Shown one piece after another: positions 13,721 through 25,829 of a DNA stretch of 64,000 nucleotides (position 1 is the first letter of the stretch; each line of letters begins with the position of its first letter). The notes beneath the pieces were generated by a model, which saw only the letters and a program-made list of their open reading frames with translations, made no database searches and was not told the DNA's origin. The DNA is from Sipunculus nudus (Eukaryota > Annelida > Sipuncula > Golfingiida > Sipunculidae): NCBI GenBank assembly GCA_026874595.1, contig CM049309.1, positions 70,226,926 through 70,290,925 of the forward strand, read 5' to 3'. The position numbers and the translations under genes are program-made.

Positions 13721-14221
13721 GTTTCAAGATTTTGTGAAAATCCACACAATGGTTCCTGAGATATAAGCTTCTGAGTGTTTTTGTATAATCAGCTCTAAAA
13801 CAAAGAAAAATAGGTCAAGGTCACCCATCTTTGCACTTGACCAAGGTTTTGTTGATATACATCTTCACTGATGAAATAAAATTCCAACGGTGAATTCTTT
13901 TAAAGATATCCCGCTCACAAGGCCAAAATTGAAAAATCTGATTAAAATTGATTAAAAAATCAGAAATTGTAGGTGGCGCCACCAAAATTGTGCAGCACGT
14001 ACAGACCAACAGTCCCAATGATCATATTAAGTTTTGTGAAAATCCACACAATGGTTCCCGAGATATAAGCTTCTGAGTATTTTTCTGGGTCAAGGAAATG
14101 GGTCAAGGTCACCAGTCTTCGAACTTGACTGAGATTTTATCGATATACATCTTCACTGATGAAATATAATTCCAACCGTGAATCCTTTTAGAGAAATCCT
14201 GCTCACAAGGTAAAAGTTAAC

Positions 14222-14300
14222 AGATGCGGACCGACGGACGTCAGACGGACAGACAGACGGACGGACAGACGGACGGCAAGACGGATGGACAGACAGACAG
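14222..14300. repeat. (GACGGACA)n-type simple repeat at a family B end
   Basis: Interleaved ACGG and ACAG tetramers (GACGGACAGACGGACGG and similar). The same class of tract sits just inside the T-rich end of families B, D and H, as in pearl-type elements. Confidence 0.7.
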
Positions 14301-14349
14301 CTTGGGTGACGACAATAGCCCATCAGCCTATGAGCTGAGGGCTAAAAAC

Positions 14350-15215
14350 GGATGTACATGTACATTTGTCATGAAAATTTATGTTTTTCATGCAATTTTC
14401 TATGTTTAGGAGCCGTAAAACAATCAAGAGTAAGTCAACCGTGACAAAACGCGAACTCGATCTGTAACTGGTCATTATCTGTCCACACACCAAAAATCAG
14501 GCCAATATCTGCAGGCATTGTGAAAAAAAGTACGTACATGTGTATTTGTCATGAAAATTTCTATTTTTCATGAAATTTTCTAAGTTAAGGAGCCGTTAAA
14601 TGGTCAAAAGTAGGTCAACTGGGACGAAACGCAACCTTGCAGGCATTGCGAAATAAAGTCCGTACATGTGTATTTGTCATGAAAATTTCTATTTTTCATG
14701 AAATTTTCTAAGTTTAGGAGCCGTAAAACGGTCAAAAGTAGGTCAACCAGGACGAAACGCAAACTCGATCTGTAACTGGTCATTATCTGCACACACACCA
14801 AAAATCAGGCCAAAATCTGCAGGCATTGCAAAAAAAAGTCCGTACATGTGTATTTGTCATGAAAATTTCTGTTTTCATGAAATTTTCTAAGTTAAGGAGC
14901 CGTTAAATGGTCAAAAGTAGGTCAACTGGGACGAAACGCGAACTCGATCTATATCTGGTCATTATCTACCTACACACCAAAAACCAGGACAATATCTGCA
15001 GGCATTGCGAAATAAAGTCCGTACATGTGTATTTGTCATGAAAATTTCTATTTTTCATGAAATTTTCTAAGTTTAGGAGCGGTAAAACGGTCAAAAGTAG
15101 GTCAACCAGGACAAAACGCAAACTCGATCTGTAACTGGTCATTATCTGTCCACACACCAAAAATCAGGCCAATATCTGCAGGCATTGTGAAAAAAAGTCC
15201 GTACAACTGTTTGAT
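14350..15215. repeat. 180-bp tandem array within family C
   Basis: The string GGCATTGNGAAAAAAAGTCC recurs at about 14512, 14641, 14821, 15001 and 15181; the last three intervals are 180 bp and one is shortened to 129. Each unit carries GTCATGAAAATTTCT, GTCAAAAGTAGGTCAAC and AAACGCAAACTCGATCTG. It lacks the GGTGGCGCCACC palindrome. Confidence 0.75.
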
Positions 15216-15294
15216 TTCGGAATGACGGAATGACAGAAGGACGGACATGGGTAAAACTATATGCCCCGGCCACTTTGTGGCGGGGGCATAAAAA

Positions 15295-18200
15295 AGTCTC
15301 CTTCAAGGATCTGTATTTCAGACAAACCAAATAAAGACCCACCAAAAAATATCTGGAGCAAAATATTGATATAGTACACTATATGTGGGTACACACCTGC
15401 ATCACATGCATCAACCTATATAAGTATCCTTTCCCTATTAGGGGGGGGGTTTAAATAGGAATTTTATTCCATTATCCTAAATGAAAAAGGTTACAAATGT
15501 ACATGATATACAGAGTTAAAATGTGTGTTAATCTTATTAAGAAATTACAAAGCTAAAGATACCTGTACAACAATTACAGAAGACCACATGCTCATCTTAC
15601 AAACACAGACAAAATTAACTCAAATAACAGTTTCAAATTTCTGAATTGGCTGTCTTAACGGCTCATATTTTTTGTTAATAACTGTCACTGTACTGTTTTT
15701 CTGCCGATGTATTTAAGGCTTACAGACTGGCATGTAATCACCGGTAACAGCCTCTCTCTGATTACAAATCACACATGTGAGTGGCAGTAGAGCTAGACTA
15801 TGTATGCAGACAACTGCCATTCATGTAACATCTATAATTAATCATCTATGTCATTCTTGTAAGGTTTCCATGGCAATTTCCTCCAAATAGACACCAACAA
15901 TTCATTTTCTCATACCTTTGCATGAAACATCAAACCAACGTGCAATTTTCATGACCTGGTCCTTTTTTATGACCTTGACCTCTGACATCTGACTAACTAA
16001 TTTGTGCACCCTTGAAAACATATATATGACTGGGTGAATTATAAAAAGAAAGCTTGAAGAAATAAAACGTTGTGTTTGGAGATACCAGAATCTATACACA
16101 GATGAACTCAGAATATGGGTCTCCATTGACCAATCCATTGGCAAATGATGTCATTGACCGATGAGTAACTGCCGAACATGTTTATCCACTTCGAGCACTT
16201 AAATGACCTTGCATCCAAATACACAAGGCCAGTGTATGGAGACCTTGATCTTTATCAATGGGGTTGAGGTGTTGTGAAGGTACAGTTTTGGATTCATTCT
16301 AGTTAATTAGGAATATGCCTCAATATACCTCTGTAGCTTACTTTGTGGAACTGAACTGTTAATTTAAGAAACGATTAGCAAATTTCAATGGGCAACCAAC
16401 TTTGAACCAGACTACAGATAAATTTTGTTTCTTAATACATGCCTTAACCAGAACTTGTCCTACCCCATGAAAAATGGACTTAATTAATATATCAAGAAAA
16501 TACATATTTTCCAATAGCACATTAATTCTAGTTGTAGAATTTCAAGAAACGTGTTTCTTCTGCCTTTTATTCAAAATAATGTGGTCTCAGTCTTCTGCAG
16601 CAACATGCTGTTAGATTTACCTGTCAAGTTGAAAATGTCAACAAAGGTAACTGAGTGACGTAGAGCACTGTAAAAAATGGCAGAAAAATCATTACCACAG
16701 CAGCTCTATCTGGTGCATTTTATTTTGTAACTGTCATCAGTTTAAGCCATACTCTTTGAAAAAGTTAACATTTGACAACTTCTTGTAGAAAAAAAAATTT
16801 CAGGAGGAAGAAAATACAATAACACATACACAAAAACACTGATATAAATGCTGCTGGTATAAAAATTCACCAGTAACGACAACCTTCCAGAGAACTTAGG
16901 TGCATGAACTATTCTACGAAAGCAAAAATGTTTTCTGTGATTAGAATTGCAGGGAAATGGCAAGTTGCCCTTGAAATCCCTGTCATTACAATAACTAAAA
17001 GCCTAGAATGAGCCTCTTTTCTTGATATTTGCATTTGAGACAACAATGAGGCAGTTAAGAGCGAAAAACAACCTCATTCATGGGGAGTCTGGGGAGTGCT
17101 GGATAGCTTGAGTAGCCGTCCTTCTTACCGACAGCTGAGCTAACATTTCAGTAAGCTTAGTCTATAACAGTAATTTTGCAACAATGGAATACAAGTGCCT
17201 GGAATAATATCACTTTTTGTCTGACATAGAGATGTCTCATATCGCAGCAAGTTTTCTGCTTTCAACATCCTTAGAGGGGTATTATGTGGTCCCAGGTAAA
17301 AACAAAAATAATCTTTGTTCCAATCTGTGCAAACGATTGTCCTGAACTACTCACTTCATTCAGAGCTAGTGGAACCCACAAAGAGTTTTTGTGAGATATT
17401 TCATAGCAAATGTTGAACTGATTCTATAAATTCAATTTAATGACATTCCTGTGAATAATACATCCTGTTGGTGCCCTGATCTAAATTAAGTAAAATGTTC
17501 TAAACATTTCATAAAGTTTTCAAAATATAACATGCCATACAGGTTTTTGTGATTTCTTGGATCAATATTTGTCTCATGTTTTATGAATCCAGTGATATTT
17601 ATGTGCCATGTACAGCTCTGATTGGTAGTGGCTTCATGTTGGCCCTCAGGCAGCCATATCAGTCAGGGTCTACACTGCCCTCAGGGGGCAACATAAAGTA
17701 AATCAAAAGGGCTAAAAAAAACATCCATTGTAAACCATATATACTGTCACCCTGATTTTCAATAGAAGTTTTACTTGCACTGTATGTTTTGTATTGTAAT
17801 GCTAATGCATGTTAAATATGCCCAAGTAATCACCAGCTGTATAGGTCTTCATGCAAACTGGATTAATTTGTCCCTTTCATCCCAGGGCTTGATTTTTTTT
17901 ACCCATATATATACAAACATGCCAGGCTGATATAACCTATACTATCTGGGCTGTGATATGAAACAGGCATCATATCACGTAGGTTGATCTATAGGTACCT
18001 AGCAGTATCCTGTTTATAACACGCATTGTCAGTTAATAAATTTTTATATATTATTTTAAACATATCACCAAACTTGATGATGTTTATAAGGCTGTAACAA
18101 TAACTTTATCGTGATACTTCACTTACAATATGAAACACAATACGATACATATATGAAGTATAAGAGATCGTATTTCAAGCCTATGCTCTTTTTAATCAAG

Positions 18201-18434
18201 TTTATAATGCCAATGTCTTGAGGAACAGTGAATAATGAAACCAATCAGATTCCCATTAACTGGTTTCTGGCCAATGATGTTTGATCTTACATGCAATGGG
18301 CTGCTGAAGGTTTCCAGTGAGCCCTTTGTGATTGCATGGATGCGTCTGGTTGACTTTTTATTTCGACAAATCAGTCCCATGTGAATTGTAACTGCCCTAG
18401 TTGTTCACAGGTAAATTATCCTACTGCATGTTGA
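15295..18434. other. gap without recognisable gene
   Basis: Mostly single-copy AT-rich DNA. TGACCTTGACCTCTGACATC near 15965 is a short AGGTCA-type string, and CCCTCAGGGGGCAAC near 17678 is weakly CTCF-like. No exon recognised. Confidence 0.4.
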
Positions 18435-18906
18435 TTAAAGGTGCCTATTCACCTACCTTATGAAAAAGAATTTATGGGATTTCTGGCTTCCTCTGTAAAA
18501 ATCAATGATCTAAGGGTAATTCTGGTTGTGAAAAGTTCTTATAAAGCCTTCACAACGGATGTAAGAACTTGTTTATCAACAATGTTTGTAAACACAGCAA
18601 TGTTGACAAACAGGAAAAACATGTAACCTAAGGTGATAGGTTGCTTATATGCAGAGGTAGAAAGGTTACTTGTTGCAAAACGCCATTTGGAAAGCTCTGG
18701 CCTATCTTACTTAATTGCTGCCAGATGCCCTTGTAGAATTAGTTTTGATTGTTTTGGCGAGCCCCCACATATTATAAACAGGTTGATATAAACAAAACAA
18801 GCAGCCTGTGTGTGGTGATATCGATGTTTTCTGGCCTATTTTTATAAAAGCTCAAACAGATTACCTTTAGTTTATAAAAATTAGATATGTGATTGGGCCT
18901 CTTTAA
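18435..18906. mobile_element. TTAAAG-type MITE, long copy
   Basis: Left end TTAAAGGTGCCTATTC; right end, reversed, TTAAAGAGGCCCAATC. The last 135 bases (GATATAAACAAAACAAGCAG ... GGCCTATTTTTAT) match the copy at 31693. The short plus-strand open frame here is not a gene. Confidence 0.6.
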
Positions 18907-21029
18907 AGCGAATATGTAACATTTTGTTTTAATATTAATTCAGTTCTAATGTACATGACTTTTACCTAGTACCAATGATGACTCAGCAAATTAATAAATA
19001 CTGTAATGTGCAGTCCAGTTACAGATTTTTAAATTTATTCTTTGCTATATGTCTTTTAGTTTACACAGGGTGTCTCAATGGATTCCAAAAACAGTTAGAT
19101 TGTAGTAGGCTTATATTTTAGCCCGGATTTCTAGCCGAGACCACAGACTCTCAAGTTTAAATGTTAGTTACAGCCCAATTATCCAGTAATCCTAGTTTTC
19201 TGAATTTGTTAAATGCACCATCTATAAACATCAATGTGTCATGGAATGCTCCTTTAAACCAAGTGATCCAACAATCATTCATTCTCGAGTGCTCTAAATG
19301 AGGATTAAATAGGCCATTCTTTGTTACTGACATCAGCAGAGATCGCTTTTCCTGGAAACTTTTTATCATTGCCAGGTCCAACATTAGTCATTTTTTCCAC
19401 TTGAGATTCAATGATGGGGGGGGGGGGGGGGGGGGGCAGGGAATGCTTAGGTTATCTGCTTGACACAATTTACTGTAAATCCGGTAAAATCAGAAATTTG
19501 TTCATGTGTCAGGGGTTGCCGACTTGCAGGTTCTCTCGTTAAACTCAAACTCAAGGCAGACGTTAAGACGATGTTTAATCAATATATATCAAAGCCGTAC
19601 AAGTTCGCGCCATGCACATACGCTATACATATCAAAACAACAGGCTACTGGAGAACTCACTCTGGACTCGAGACCTGAGCCCTGAGACTTGACCTGAGAC
19701 CTGACTTGAGACTTGACACCCTTTTCAGCGCCATCACAGTATACTTATACATTCTAGAGGCGTGAGTGAGGACCTTAACGAAACAGGGATTGCAAGGCTG
19801 GTGCTGATATCGCTATCTGGTCCAGTCAAAGTAAAAGTGTGTTTCTTCTTAGCGCTTAAAATGTATATAATCCAAAGACTACTGTACGCTCAACAATAAA
19901 TAATACCTTGCTAGATAGCTCACGCAACACTTTATCAGTAATACTAATTGTGACTTAATCACGAATTCTAATTTTCTTGTAATGTGAAATAAAACTTTGA
20001 TTATACCATGGGGATTTTAATTTATCAACTGAAAAATGATTAATGACTTGAAAATGAAATAAGGTAAGGTATCTTGGCATATATGCACATAAAGAGAACA
20101 AAGGGGCCCACCTGATAATCTATTATTCTTAGAAAAATAATTAAGGACCTGGTTGCTAATGAAGAATACACTTTAACAGAAAACACTCTATATCTCTCTA
20201 TATATATATCCATATGGGATACTGAGCAGGGGTCGAGGGGACGCCATCAGCCTCATCGCGCAGACGCTGGACTGGGTGGCCCCTTACGCAATCAGACCGG
20301 AGAGACCAGAAGTATAATAGTTAACGGCTGGACATCAGTGTATGCCTAGACCTGTATATGTATAAGTGTGTACTCTGTAACACGTGATATTTTCTAGCCC
20401 ATGGTCACTACGAGAGCACTGGGTAGAGAGCAAAAGCCTACACCAAGGCCTGATTCATTATGAAAACTAAACCTGTCCTGAGATTTAAACATTGATTCCT
20501 AAAATAATAAATGAACAGAAGTACTGTACACTTTGTCCAATGGTCCAATTGCTATGTCAGCTGTATCTAATACTTATAAAGAGAATTTGGTCCATATTTG
20601 CCCTCAATGTTCTCTGAAACCAGGTTGTGTATGACTGTGTTATATGTACTCATTTTAAAGGTTATATTGTTCTCACAGTGACCTCGCTGATATGAGAATA
20701 AACAAATTTTTATGTACACATCATTTTGAGTTATTTTTTCATGGTTTTAAAATTGGGTGGGGGCTACCACCAAAAACAGCTGAACTGCCTTTGGGAAAGA
20801 TGGGAATATCTTCGAGCTCATTTGGTGATCTACATGATGTGTGACACAATCACAGGATTAAAGTCTGTTGTTCATATGAATAACCCCTGCTGTCCGTGTC
20901 AGATTTAAGCATATTTGGCCTGACACTTGACCCAGTCACTGGGCTGCTTGCATAGTCAGTAAATGTGAACTAGGGACTCAGGGGTCTCAATACTCAGCTA
21001 TATTTGTCTCCATGGATATTTTGAAGAGT
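18907..21029. other. gap without recognisable gene
   Basis: Apart from the G21 run nothing stands out; short open frames at 19157-19384 and 19460-19678 show no family signature. Confidence 0.4.
19416..19436. repeat. G21 homopolymer
   Basis: Twenty-one consecutive G on the plus strand, the longest G run in the window; similar runs are at 29082-29097 (G16) and, as C, at 35696-35715. Confidence 0.9.
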
Positions 21030-21880
21030 TTTTAAGAATGACGGTCCTGGACCTTCACCTTTGACCTCTGAAACCTGAAAATCAAAATATTTCTTACTTA
21101 AGTAATGGGTCATTAATAGATTAAGTTTGAAGCCAATCTGTCTAGCTAAAGCAGAATTATCATCCATAAACTAATTTGTGAATGGATGGGCCCTGTGACC
21201 TTGACCTTTAAATCTATGACCCCAAATCGAAAAGAATCTTTCCCCTATCAGCAGATGAGTAATATCTTGAAGATGAAAGGTTTGTGATGAAAAGTTTGGC
21301 TTGAAATGCATACACAATCCTTTTACAGGAATGGGTCCTGTGACCTTGACCTCTGACCTTTTGACACCAAAACAGACAGGGATCTTACTGTAGTTGTGAC
21401 CCATATATAAGTTAAGTTTGAAACCAATATGTCAAACTTAACTGGAGTTATCATCTGGAAACTAATTTGTGAACAGATGGCCCCTATGACTTTTGACCTT
21501 GTGACCCCAAATTCATTTATGCTCTCCCCATACTGGCAAGTCAGCTAAATGTGCAAGATGGAAAGTTTTGGATGAAAAGCTTGGTTTAAAATGCAGCCAT
21601 AATCTTTTTGAATAAGTGAGTCTTCTGACCTTGACCTTTGAACTCATGACCCAAAAATCATACAGGTTCTTTTTTTAGTTGTGGGCCATTTGTAAATCGT
21701 GTTTGAAATCCATATGTCAATCCAACCTGTCCGGGGTTATCATCAGGAAACACATTTGTGTGGATAAACGGATGGACAGACAGACGAACAGTCAGACAGA
21801 CAGGGTGATTACTATAGGGCATCCACTTGTGATCAATAAAAACACCAGGCTTAGTGACACTAGATGGAATCACAGCTGAG
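21030..21880. repeat. AGGTCA-rich interspersed repeat (family I), about 300-bp units
   Basis: TGTGACCTTGACCTTTAAAT, GTGACCTTGACCTCTGACC and TTTGACCTTGTGACCCC recur with TGATGAAAAGTTTGGCTTGA, TTAAGTTTGAAACCAAT and CATCTGGAAACTAATTTGTG. It ends with GGATGGACAGACAGACGAAC. The tract at the end places it in the same broad class as families A-J. Confidence 0.6.
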
Positions 21881-21904
21881 AAACTGACATGATTTTGTCA
21901 TTTT

Positions 21905-22210
21905 ATAGTAAAAAATAGAAAAATATTCATAAAAATATGAAAAATTACTGGTGGTGCCACCACATTTTTTGAACTGACAAAACTAGTCATGGTCAATATT
22001 CAAGGCAAGTTTCATGACAATCCATGCATTAATTATCAAGATATTTGAGGTTTTGTATCAAATTTTTTATTAATCTGGGGGGTACTTACAAGCCCCATAG
22101 CTCGAAGGATATAGGTTGCAGTGACCTAATTTCAGGTTTCCAAGGAGATTTTTATTGACCTCCTTTGATGTTCACTAAGAAGTTTCTAAGACAAGCAGTT
22201 ACTCTCATAT
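21905..22210. mobile_element. family D fragment, single unit
   Basis: Contains ACTGGTGGTGCCACCAC, CATTAATTATCAAGATAT, GGGGGGTACTTACAAGCCCC and GGTTTCCAAGGAGATTTTTA, all diagnostic of the family D unit. Ends are missing. Confidence 0.55.
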
Positions 22211-23037
22211 ATAATACTGCATACAGCAGTCATTCTATCACAGTATCCAACCACCTGAACAGATACAAATTAATTTTATTATTTCATTAATCAATTAATT
22301 AATAAATTAACAAATTATTTAATGGCTACTAATGTTCCATGTGTGAACCAAGAATGTTAATTATACTGAGATATAAAATCCTTACACTATCTACCTAATG
22401 TAGCTGTAGGCTGATAAAATTCCATCAATCTTTGATTAATAAAAAACAATACACCAAAGAACAGTAATGAAAGCGGTTATCAAATTGGGACATCAGAGCT
22501 TGAGAGGCAGCGTGGGACGTTACCATGACAAAGAAAATGACTAAATCATCATCTTCGTAGGCATGACAGCATCATTGTTCCCATCCATGAACAAATTTTT
22601 TTTTTGTATCTGTGTATGAATACAAAACAGTCTTCAAAGTCACTGATTAAAACTGATAAATAAAGTTAAAAACAATGTTTACAGGATTATCAGACTTGTC
22701 TCTCTGTAAGAAGAACGCAGCGTTTTTGTAATTATCTACCGCGTCTTGATTTCTTACCGCTGTTTATGATTACACCCTGTTCTTCAAAGGAACTAATTAA
22801 TTCAGCGCCAGATAATGATCACGGGCATCTTTCCAGGTTGTGTGTTATCAGAAAATTAAACATATTGTGGGCTGTGATGAGAATTTCTTTTTATTGAAAG
22901 AAATCTGCCCTTATCTGATGACAAGTAACGATGCCATGTTGTAACAAATAGGACCATGCTTCTTCATCATGCGGTACAATAAAAACGGAAATCTTGTTCA
23001 AACCAGAGATGGAAATGAAATTACTAAGATATGAAAT
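22211..23037. other. single-copy stretch, possibly regulatory
   Basis: 22480-22990 is less AT-rich than the surroundings, with several TAAT/GATAA-type strings (for example CTTATCTGATGACA) and no repeats or exons. A non-coding conserved element is a guess. Confidence 0.2.
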
Positions 23038-23152
23038 ACAGTGGAACCTGTCTTAAAGACCACCTGTCTAATAAGACCACCTGTTCAATAAGACCACTTG
23101 TTGTTAGTCCAACATTTAATCTTAATTATTACACAGGTTTCACTGTATTCTG
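23038..23152. mobile_element. fold-back repeat (CAGTGGAACCTGT type)
   Basis: CAGTGGAACCTGTCTTAAAG at the left and ACAGGTTTCACTGTA at the right are inverted partners. The interior is three copies of AAGACCACCTGTNNAATA-like text. Confidence 0.55.
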
Positions 23153-23223
23153 AATAACAAGCAAAGTCAAATATATACCTCTGGTTAAACTGGACTGTGA
23201 AGGAATGGGATATTCTGTTCCAT

Positions 23224-23248
23224 AATAATAATAATAATAATAATAATT
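23224..23248. repeat. (ATA)n trinucleotide repeat
   Basis: About eight AAT/ATA units followed by imperfect TATTAT. Confidence 0.85.
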
Positions 23249-23483
23249 ATCAATATTATTATAATAGTTAATATATAGTGCAAACAGCACTGAAAAACAT
23301 AACACAAACTTGTCATCAAATTCCTATTCATTATCACTTTCTGCTATAAACATAACCACAAATTTAATAAGGTATTTCACTAATTTTATAAACCAACATG
23401 TACAGGGGAAAATGCTACCATCAGTCTGAAAAAGAATCACACTTGATTCATTTACATTTGTAAAATTATCTGTATTGCCTTAC

Positions 23484-23646
23484 CTTTCTTGCTAATACAC
23501 CCAAAGCATCCTGTGCTTTCAGAATGTATATTCCTCCGACCACTCTTCTGTTTTACTCTGTCTATCTCGCGGCCAGTTTCATCATACACTTTGATTTCCA
23601 GGCTTGACGTATCATGTCCTGACCTGAGCTGACCTTTAGCAGGCAT
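23484..23646 (-). CDS. candidate 5' coding exon, unknown protein
   Basis: From ATG at 23646 the minus strand encodes 54 codons (MPAKGQLRSGHDTSSLEIKV, then YDETGREIDRVKQKSGRRNI) and reaches a strong donor, AAAG/GTAAGG, at 23484/23483. The frame is also open upstream to an ATG at 23790, so the start is uncertain. The composition (charged, balanced, ending GCFGCISKK) looks like real protein and the donor is near-consensus. No partner exon could be identified downstream on the minus strand and I do not recognise a family. Confidence 0.35.
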
Positions 23647-24596
23647 ATCACAGGCCTTCTGGGTCTTATCCCATTGTGGTTCCTTGTTGTGGTTGACAGA
23701 GTTTAAAAAACACTGCTCATCAGCTTGCCCTGGGCATGTAAGTCGTCTTTGTTGCCAAGTACTTGTCTCAGTATAGTAGAGAACAAACATAATGTTGACT
23801 GTCCTTACACGACCAGCTCTGACATGAAGAAGGCTCCACCGTCAGTGAGACTGCAGCTACACATCACTCCCATCTGGCAGAGAAGTCCAATAAAACGAAC
23901 ACGATTAACGAGGATTGATCCAGGAAAGACTTTCTCTAGCCCTACTGATAACAGGGGAAAAAACTCTGCTAAAATCAATTCTTCTCAAAATCCTTTCAAG
24001 CCACTGCTGAAGAGATTACCACTGCTAGTGAGAACACAATGACCCGCTGAGTGGATCAACAATAGTTTTTCGACTCCTTTGCAATGAAAAGCATGAGCTT
24101 TCATGGGGGAGAGCGTAGAAACACCTAGTTGTTATTATCTTCAAATCAGATGGCGAAAGCTGCTGGTGGCACCTGCCTGGTGCAAGGCTGCTGAAGATGT
24201 ATATAAGCTGTGAGTGGCATACACCAAATACCAACGGATCACATGTCGTGCAAATGTCAGGCACCCTCAATTAGCTTTGGTTGACAGCCGTCCCATTGTG
24301 GAAGGCAGGCAGAGCAGAGATTAAAAATCACAGCCCAGAATGCCTATGGCCAAAATAAGGAGATCGATCAAGAAGGGTGGTGTTTTCTTTAAGTTCTTTG
24401 TGGATTAAATAATGCTTTGCCCTATGGGATAAGATGTGTCAGCGACACAATAGGATAATATACAGATCTCTCTGAGTGAGTTCTCACACCAGAGCACCAC
24501 GGTGGCATTCAAGTGAACACCTTATGCGGTACTATGGCCACAACACTGGCTTGCTGCTAATGATGGGGCTTTACTGTCGCACGCTGCTCCGTGCAG

Positions 24597-24780
24597 TCAG
24601 TCCCCAGCATTCCAATACTTCTGATACAACCACAGCTGGGATTCAGGCTTATCAAATACGCCACAGTCCAGTCTCATCATTTCTCGTGCAATCTGTCTTG
24701 GTCTGTAACCCATCAAACTATCCGGACATAATTGCTTTAATGATTCCAGTTTTGTCAACTTCCAGTAGCAGTTGCTGCTG
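24597..24780 (-). CDS. candidate terminal exon following 24879-25040, unknown protein
   Basis: Using an AG acceptor at 24781-24782 the phase matches the preceding candidate exon. The exon encodes 60 codons, including MGYRPRQIAREMMRLDCGVF and DKPESQLWLYQKYW, then TGA. An alternative acceptor further upstream also matches the phase but gives a shorter frame (LYLLVDTAEQQQLLLEVDKT) with an early stop. Two competing frames suggest either a decayed gene or a wrong splice model. Confidence 0.25.
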
Positions 24781-24878
24781 CTCCGCTGTATCCACTAACA
24801 GGTACAACCTTCCAAAGCCGCAAACCACACACAGAAGGTGGAGGTGTAGACGGTGTCTATGCCTCCCAATGCAATTAC

Positions 24879-25040
24879 CTGTTCAGACTATTACCTACAA
24901 ATGATTGCTGAAGCCTCTGCTGGAAACGCAGGTTATCCTCCTGAAGTGGAGCAGCCTGTAAGCTCCGGTATATGGCCTCGTTTATTGAATTTATTGCCAT
25001 CCGTAAAGGTTGACCTCTGTGACTTACAACTGGAACTAAA
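24879..25040 (-). CDS. candidate internal exon, unknown protein
   Basis: A 162-bp open segment is bounded by an acceptor (CTTGTACCTGCAG) and a donor (AACAG/GTAATT). It reads LVPVVSHRGQPLRMAINSIN, EAIYRSLQAAPLQEDNLRFQ, then QRLQQSFVGN: amphipathic, Gln-rich helix-like sequence. The opposite strand is also open across the same bases, so strand is not certain. No family recognised. Confidence 0.3.
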
Positions 25041-25649
25041 CTGCAGGTACAAGGCAATAACATCAGGTTTTAATATATTTGTGGTTAAGAACAAGGCTGC
25101 AGCTGTTTAATTTCACACTTTTACTACTAAGATATATACTATCAAATTATTTTTTATTCTTTCTAAGAATATTTTTTCACATTACATCTTAGTATATTCG
25201 TAAAAAAAAAATTGTTATCAATGATATACCAAACAGTTATTTTTTTTATATATTTTGTCCAAGAAAATATCTTTTTAGACACCTGAGAACAAAAAAAAAC
25301 TCAGTTTGAAAATGATTAAAATTAAAAAATAAATGAGAAAAGATATAGGCTGTGCCCTGCTGAGCAAAGCTACATATATAAAGATAAAAGATTACTCCAT
25401 GGAGATAAGATATGCCTTGAAAAGACTGAAGAAATAACATTCAATTGGCCTAACTTAATCTGAGACTTAAATACATTTAATAAACATGAAAATTTCCTTA
25501 ATCTTTAATAGTGACAACTAATGATGATCATCCTCAGACTGCTCTTTAAATTATTGTTATTAGATTAATCATTTCCTATTGTTTAAAGCCTAGCTCAACC
25601 CACAAATATATTCATTATGTTCTCCTCCATTAATCAAAACCAAATACAG

Positions 25650-25828
25650 TGAAAACTGTGTTATAGGACCACACATGGGACCGGCTAAAATTGGGTCTTA
25701 ATTCACAGGTGGTCTTATATCAGAGGGTCAGTTATAACTAATGTGAATACACTCGGCTAAAGGGTGGTTTTAATTAACAGGTGTCTTATTAGACAGGTGG
25801 TCTTTCAGACAGGTTCCACTCTATGCAC
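25650..25828. mobile_element. fold-back repeat (CAGTGRAACCTGT type)
   Basis: ACAGTGAAAACTGTGTTATA ... CAGACAGGTTCCACTC are imperfect inverted ends around short phrases ACAGGTGGTCTTAT and AACAGGTGTCTTATTAG. Same family as 23038-23152. Confidence 0.5.
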
Positions 25829-25829
25829 A

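Larger units (their letters stand above)
12243..14345 (-). mobile_element. family B element nested in family C, itself interrupted
   Basis: It starts CTAGAATATTAGCAAAAGCT and ends with GGACGGACAGACGG tracts, then CAGCCTATGAGCTGAGGGCT and AAAAA. It carries the text TAGGTCAAGGTCACCCATCT and a palindrome at 13972 with GAGATAT at 14060. An AT-rich foreign block (about 12530-13720, repeat X plus a D-type end at 12533) splits it. Confidence 0.55.
11858..15294 (-). mobile_element. family C element, carrying a nested family B element
   Basis: The left end is AAACTAGATGTGTCGGAACG; GTGTCGGAACGACAC forms a 6-bp-stem hairpin, followed by ATGCCCCCGCC. The right end has GGCGGGGGCATAAAAAAG at about 15279-15296, so the inverted repeat is terminal on one side and inside the hairpin on the other. 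The interior right part is a 180-bp tandem array. Family B (12243 to about 14345) is nested inside. No coding capacity. Confidence 0.6.

Noticed and set aside
14222-14409. Periodic frame rich in Asp/Gly/Gln/Thr
   Set aside because: Translation of the GACGGACA simple tract at the end of a family B element.
24476-24904. 142-codon plus-strand frame
   Set aside because: It begins with GTG rather than ATG, is Ser/Cys/Arg-rich without a domain, and overlaps better splice-bounded minus-strand segments.
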